Source: Candidatus Carbonibacillus altaicus (lineage in GTDB: Bacteria > Bacillota > Bacilli > Thermicanales > DSM-22653). From it: 64,000 nt of DNA. The stretch spans positions 1 to 64,000 of the forward strand of contig PEBX01000001.1 in assembly GCA_003050645.1 (NCBI GenBank). The letters run 5' to 3'. Each line of letters begins with the position of its first letter. Position 1 is the stretch's first letter. Positions 61,921-64,000 of the stretch are shown here, piece after piece. The notes below the pieces were generated by a model that had not been told where the DNA came from, did not search any database, and saw nothing but the letters and a program-made list of their open reading frames with translations. A program made the translations under genes and the position numbers.

Positions 61921-62012
61921 TGGTGGAGTGAGAGGGATTCGAACCCTCGCTGGGCTCAGGGCCCACTAACGGTTTAGCAAACCGTCCCCTTCGGCCTCTT
62001 GGGTATCACTCC
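61921..62012 (-). tRNA. tRNA-Ser(GCT)
   Basis: 92-base class II tRNA with acceptor GGAGTGA/TCACTCC, long variable arm and anticodon loop TTGCTAA (GCT); encoded CCA. Confidence 0.96.
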
Positions 62013-62033
62013 ACGTAGCCGTTTTAAGACTTA

Positions 62034-62057
62034 AAAAAGCCCCCTTCGAGGCCACCC
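62034..62057 (-). terminator. weak hairpin with T-run between tRNA-Ala(GGC) and tRNA-Ser
   Basis: GCCTC pairs with GGGGC (one G-U) around a 4-base loop, followed by six Ts on the minus strand. It may attenuate transcription after the first tRNA. Confidence 0.5.
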
Positions 62058-62070
62058 TGTGATGTGGTTT

Positions 62071-62146
<76 letters not shown>

Positions 62147-62165
62147 ATTTGAACTGGCGATTACT

Positions 62166-62194
62166 AAGATACCATGATCAAGCGAGAAAGTCAA
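62166..62194 (-). promoter_or_regulatory. sigma-A promoter of the tRNA cluster
   Basis: TTGACT (62189-62194), 17 bases, TATCTT (62166-62171) on the minus strand, just upstream of tRNA-Ala(GGC). Confidence 0.7.
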
Positions 62195-62296
62195 CTGTTA
62201 GGTTTATGCATTTTTTGCCTTCGTCTTTTTCAGGGCCCCGTCATATACATGGTCTGAAACGTTTCATGATCGTCTTAAGATAAGGGGTTTTCGGAC

Positions 62297-63028
62297 ATGC
62301 GTAAGGAACGACCGGTTGTCGTCGCCCATCGCGGGGCAAGTGCGCTCGCTCCAGAAAACACGATCATCGCTTTTGAGTGGGCACGTTTGTTAGGCGCAGA
62401 CGCGATCGAAGCCGATGTGCGCTTAAGCCGCGATCGGGTGCCCGTGATCCTGCATGATGCGTATTTAGAGCGAACGACCGATGGGGAAGGTTTCGCCGAA
62501 ACAAAAGACTGGTCCGATATACTTAAACTCGATGCTGGAAGCTGGTTTGATCCGTCGTTTCACGGCGCACGTGTTCCCTCATTAGATGAACTTCTGCTCT
62601 GGGCCAAACCACATCACATGCCGCTTATCCTGGAATTAAAGGGTTCCTTGATCGATCAAGATGTGTTTATAAAGGCGGTACTAAGCGTCATATATGATCA
62701 CGATTATATGCATGCCACCACGTTTTCCTCTTATCACGACCATTTTCTTTACCGCCTCAAACAATACGATCCGAAAGCCCAGACGGCGCTTTTGTATGTT
62801 TACTTACAGGAGCCCTGGCGGTATGCGCTGGAACTGGGCGCGAGTGCGCTTCACGCCGCGTATCCTTTTTTGCGCAAACGTCATATTGAAGCAGCCCATC
62901 AAAGCGGGCTTCAACTGTACGTCTATACCTTAAGCGACTATCACGATCTTCGGAGTGCCTGTGAGCTCGGAGTGGACGGTGTACTCACCGACCGGCCGGA
63001 ACTGGCCATCGAAGCTTGTACCCGTTAA
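62297..63028 (+). CDS. glycerophosphodiester phosphodiesterase family protein
   Basis: It hydrolyses deacylated phospholipids to glycerol-3-phosphate and an alcohol. The 243 residues carry the family core: AHRGASALAPENT (catalytic His and Asn), EADVRLSRD (metal ligands Glu and Asp), VILHDAYLERTT (second His), ILELKG (Glu) and a C-terminal GVDGVLTDRP. No signal peptide, so the cytoplasmic type. The ATG at 62297 lies 9 bases after AAGGGG. It converges on and overlaps the 3' end of the next gene by four bases. Confidence 0.93.
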   Translation: MRKERPVVVAHRGASALAPENTIIAFEWARLLGADAIEADVRLSRDRVPVILHDAYLERTTDGEGFAETKDWSDILKLDAGSWFDPSFHGARVPSLDELLLWAKPHHMPLILELKGSLIDQDVFIKAVLSVIYDHDYMHATTFSSYHDHFLYRLKQYDPKAQTALLYVYLQEPWRYALELGASALHAAYPFLRKRHIEAAHQSGLQLYVYTLSDYHDLRSACELGVDGVLTDRPELAIEACTR

Positions 63029-63876
63029 TGCGTCTCCTTATCATTCGCCGCAACGTCAGATGTACGCTCTTCGTTTAATATATCCATAAGCTCAGGCAAA
63101 AGTGAAGTTCGCGCAGCGATCAGGCCGTGTTCAGGCGGAGCAATCGGGACCGCGTCACCGGTAAACGACCGGACGACCCCACCCGCTTCCTCGACGAGTA
63201 ATTTGGCTGCGGCAAAATCCCAGGGAGATAATTTCAAACTCAAAAAGGCATCGATCCTGCCCGCAGCTACATAGGCCATCTCCAGAGCGGCCGCACCCAG
63301 CGCGCGGATCCCACGGCTTCTTCTTGCGATCGTGTACACATGATCCAATAAGCCTAGCTTCCGGGTGCGGCGGAGCCATATTAGATTGGTGCCGACGAGA
63401 CTTTCCATCAGCTCTTTTTTCTCTCGAATATCGAGCTTTTCCCCGTTTAAAAAGGCTCCTTCCCCCCGGCTCGCCCAAAACATCTCGTTCCGAATCGGAT
63501 CATAGACAACCCCTACAACGCCTTCATCGCCGTGATAAAGCGCGATCGAAATACAAAAATTGATACGCTGATGGATAAAATTGGTCGTCCCATCGATCGG
63601 ATCGACAATCCAGCGGTATATCGACCCGCCCGCGCTACTTCCTTCGCGTTCGGTCCCTTCCTCACCTAGCATGCCGTGCTCAGGATACGTTTCCTTGATG
63701 CGCTCTGCGATCCACTCCTCGACTTCCCGATCAATCTCCGTCACGAGGTCCGTCGGTGATGATTTCGTTTTTATTTTTAAATCTTTATGCGCATATAAAC
63801 GTTCGCGAATGAGCTCACCGGCACCGGAAGCGAGCGTCCTGGCAAACTCTAAAAAATTATTTTGAGCATAAAACAC
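63025..63876 (-). CDS. inositol monophosphatase family protein (SuhB/YktC-like)
   Basis: This Mg-dependent, Li-sensitive phosphatase acts on inositol phosphate or related sugar phosphates. The 283 residues have TDLVTEIDREVEEWIAERI, GEEGTE (Glu ligand), the signature VDPIDGTTNFIHQ, and the second signature SPWDFAAAKLLVEEAGG. The frame is open to 63966; I use the GTG at 63876, behind GAAGGAG at 8 bases. Neighbour beyond the right edge unknown, but another minus-strand frame ends 32 bases upstream, so they may be co-transcribed. Confidence 0.92.
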   Translation of the reverse strand: MFYAQNNFLEFARTLASGAGELIRERLYAHKDLKIKTKSSPTDLVTEIDREVEEWIAERIKETYPEHGMLGEEGTEREGSSAGGSIYRWIVDPIDGTTNFIHQRINFCISIALYHGDEGVVGVVYDPIRNEMFWASRGEGAFLNGEKLDIREKKELMESLVGTNLIWLRRTRKLGLLDHVYTIARRSRGIRALGAAALEMAYVAAGRIDAFLSLKLSPWDFAAAKLLVEEAGGVVRSFTGDAVPIAPPEHGLIAARTSLLPELMDILNEERTSDVAANDKETH

Positions 63877-63907
63877 TCTGTTGGCTCCTTCCAGAAGCAT
63901 TTTTGGC

Positions 63908-64000
63908 CTAGAGGGTCGTCTTCTCCCAGTCGATCGGCGGAAGACCGTGCTGAACGAGAAAAGCATTGGCTCTGGAGAACGGTCGAGAGCCGAAAAAACC
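63908..64000 (-). CDS. 3' end of a gene continuing beyond the right edge
   Basis: The minus strand has an open frame of 30 codons ending [19 protein letters not shown] and TAG (63908-63910). Its stop lies 32 bases before the GTG of the next gene, the normal spacing inside an operon. Too little is present to name a family. Confidence 0.45.
   Translation of the reverse strand, partial: GFFGSRPFSRANAFLVQHGLPPIDWEKTTL

Overview
The window is a chromosomal stretch of a spore-forming, Gram-positive Bacillales-like Firmicute. Four things support this. The gene order uvrC-lysC-sdhCAB-ysmA-gerE-ysmB-racE-gerM-rph-rdgB(ysnA)-yfcE(ysnB) is that of Bacillus subtilis, apart from insertions. GerE and GerM are sporulation/germination proteins. 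The fatty-acid operon is headed by FapR. The RNase P RNA is class B. Base composition looks intermediate, and tRNA-Gly(CCC) and tRNA-Ala(CGC) are present. Start codons are often TTG or GTG behind strong Shine-Dalgarno sequences. I cannot name the genus.

Layout. 1-570: outward promoter, decayed truncated-globin fragment, tRNA-Gly. 571-7962: class A PBP, tyrS, rpsD, sporulation-type amidase. 8098-10776: island-like segment holding a displaced copy of the yfcE 3' end, an IS1182-type remnant, a secreted metalloprotease with a secreted partner, and an ECF sigma factor. 10788-16452: yfcE, rdgB, rph, gerM, racE, ysmB-like MarR regulator, gerE. 16592-19334: small unknown gene and an acyl-CoA synthetase. 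19377-22286: probable 2.9-kb composite transposon between acsA-like and ysmA, carrying a secreted protein and small membrane proteins. 22337-29359: ysmA, sdhB/A/C, lysC, uvrC. 29430-39388: MFS transporter and the glycogen operon glgB-glgA-glgP-amylase. 39662-43596: truncated hemoglobin, nicotinamidase-like hydrolase, Rpn-type remnant, tRNA-Ala, manA, unknown gene. 43695-60014: one long minus-strand block yceD-rpmF // fapR-plsX-fabH-fabD-fabG-acpP-fabF-rnc-smc-ftsY-helD. 60445-64000: small DUF2007-like gene, rnpB, eight tRNA genes, glycerophosphodiesterase, inositol-monophosphatase-family gene and the end of a further gene.

How it works together. The fab block makes acyl-ACP and acyl-phosphate for membrane lipids under FapR feedback; a 17-bp FapR palindrome lies upstream. 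The same block continues into rRNA processing, chromosome condensation, SRP receptor and RNAP recycling. The glg block makes, branches and degrades glycogen but lacks glgC/glgD, and CcpA-like boxes lie upstream. The sdh genes feed electrons from succinate to menaquinone.

The least ordinary parts are the two accessory insertions, an FtsY with an acidic and amphipathic extension at the C-terminus instead of the N-terminus, a three-copy intergenic repeat family, and short tandem repeats inside core genes and between operon genes. I see no CRISPR array, prophage, or complete defence system. All functional assignments come from reading motifs and family resemblance; no database search was run.
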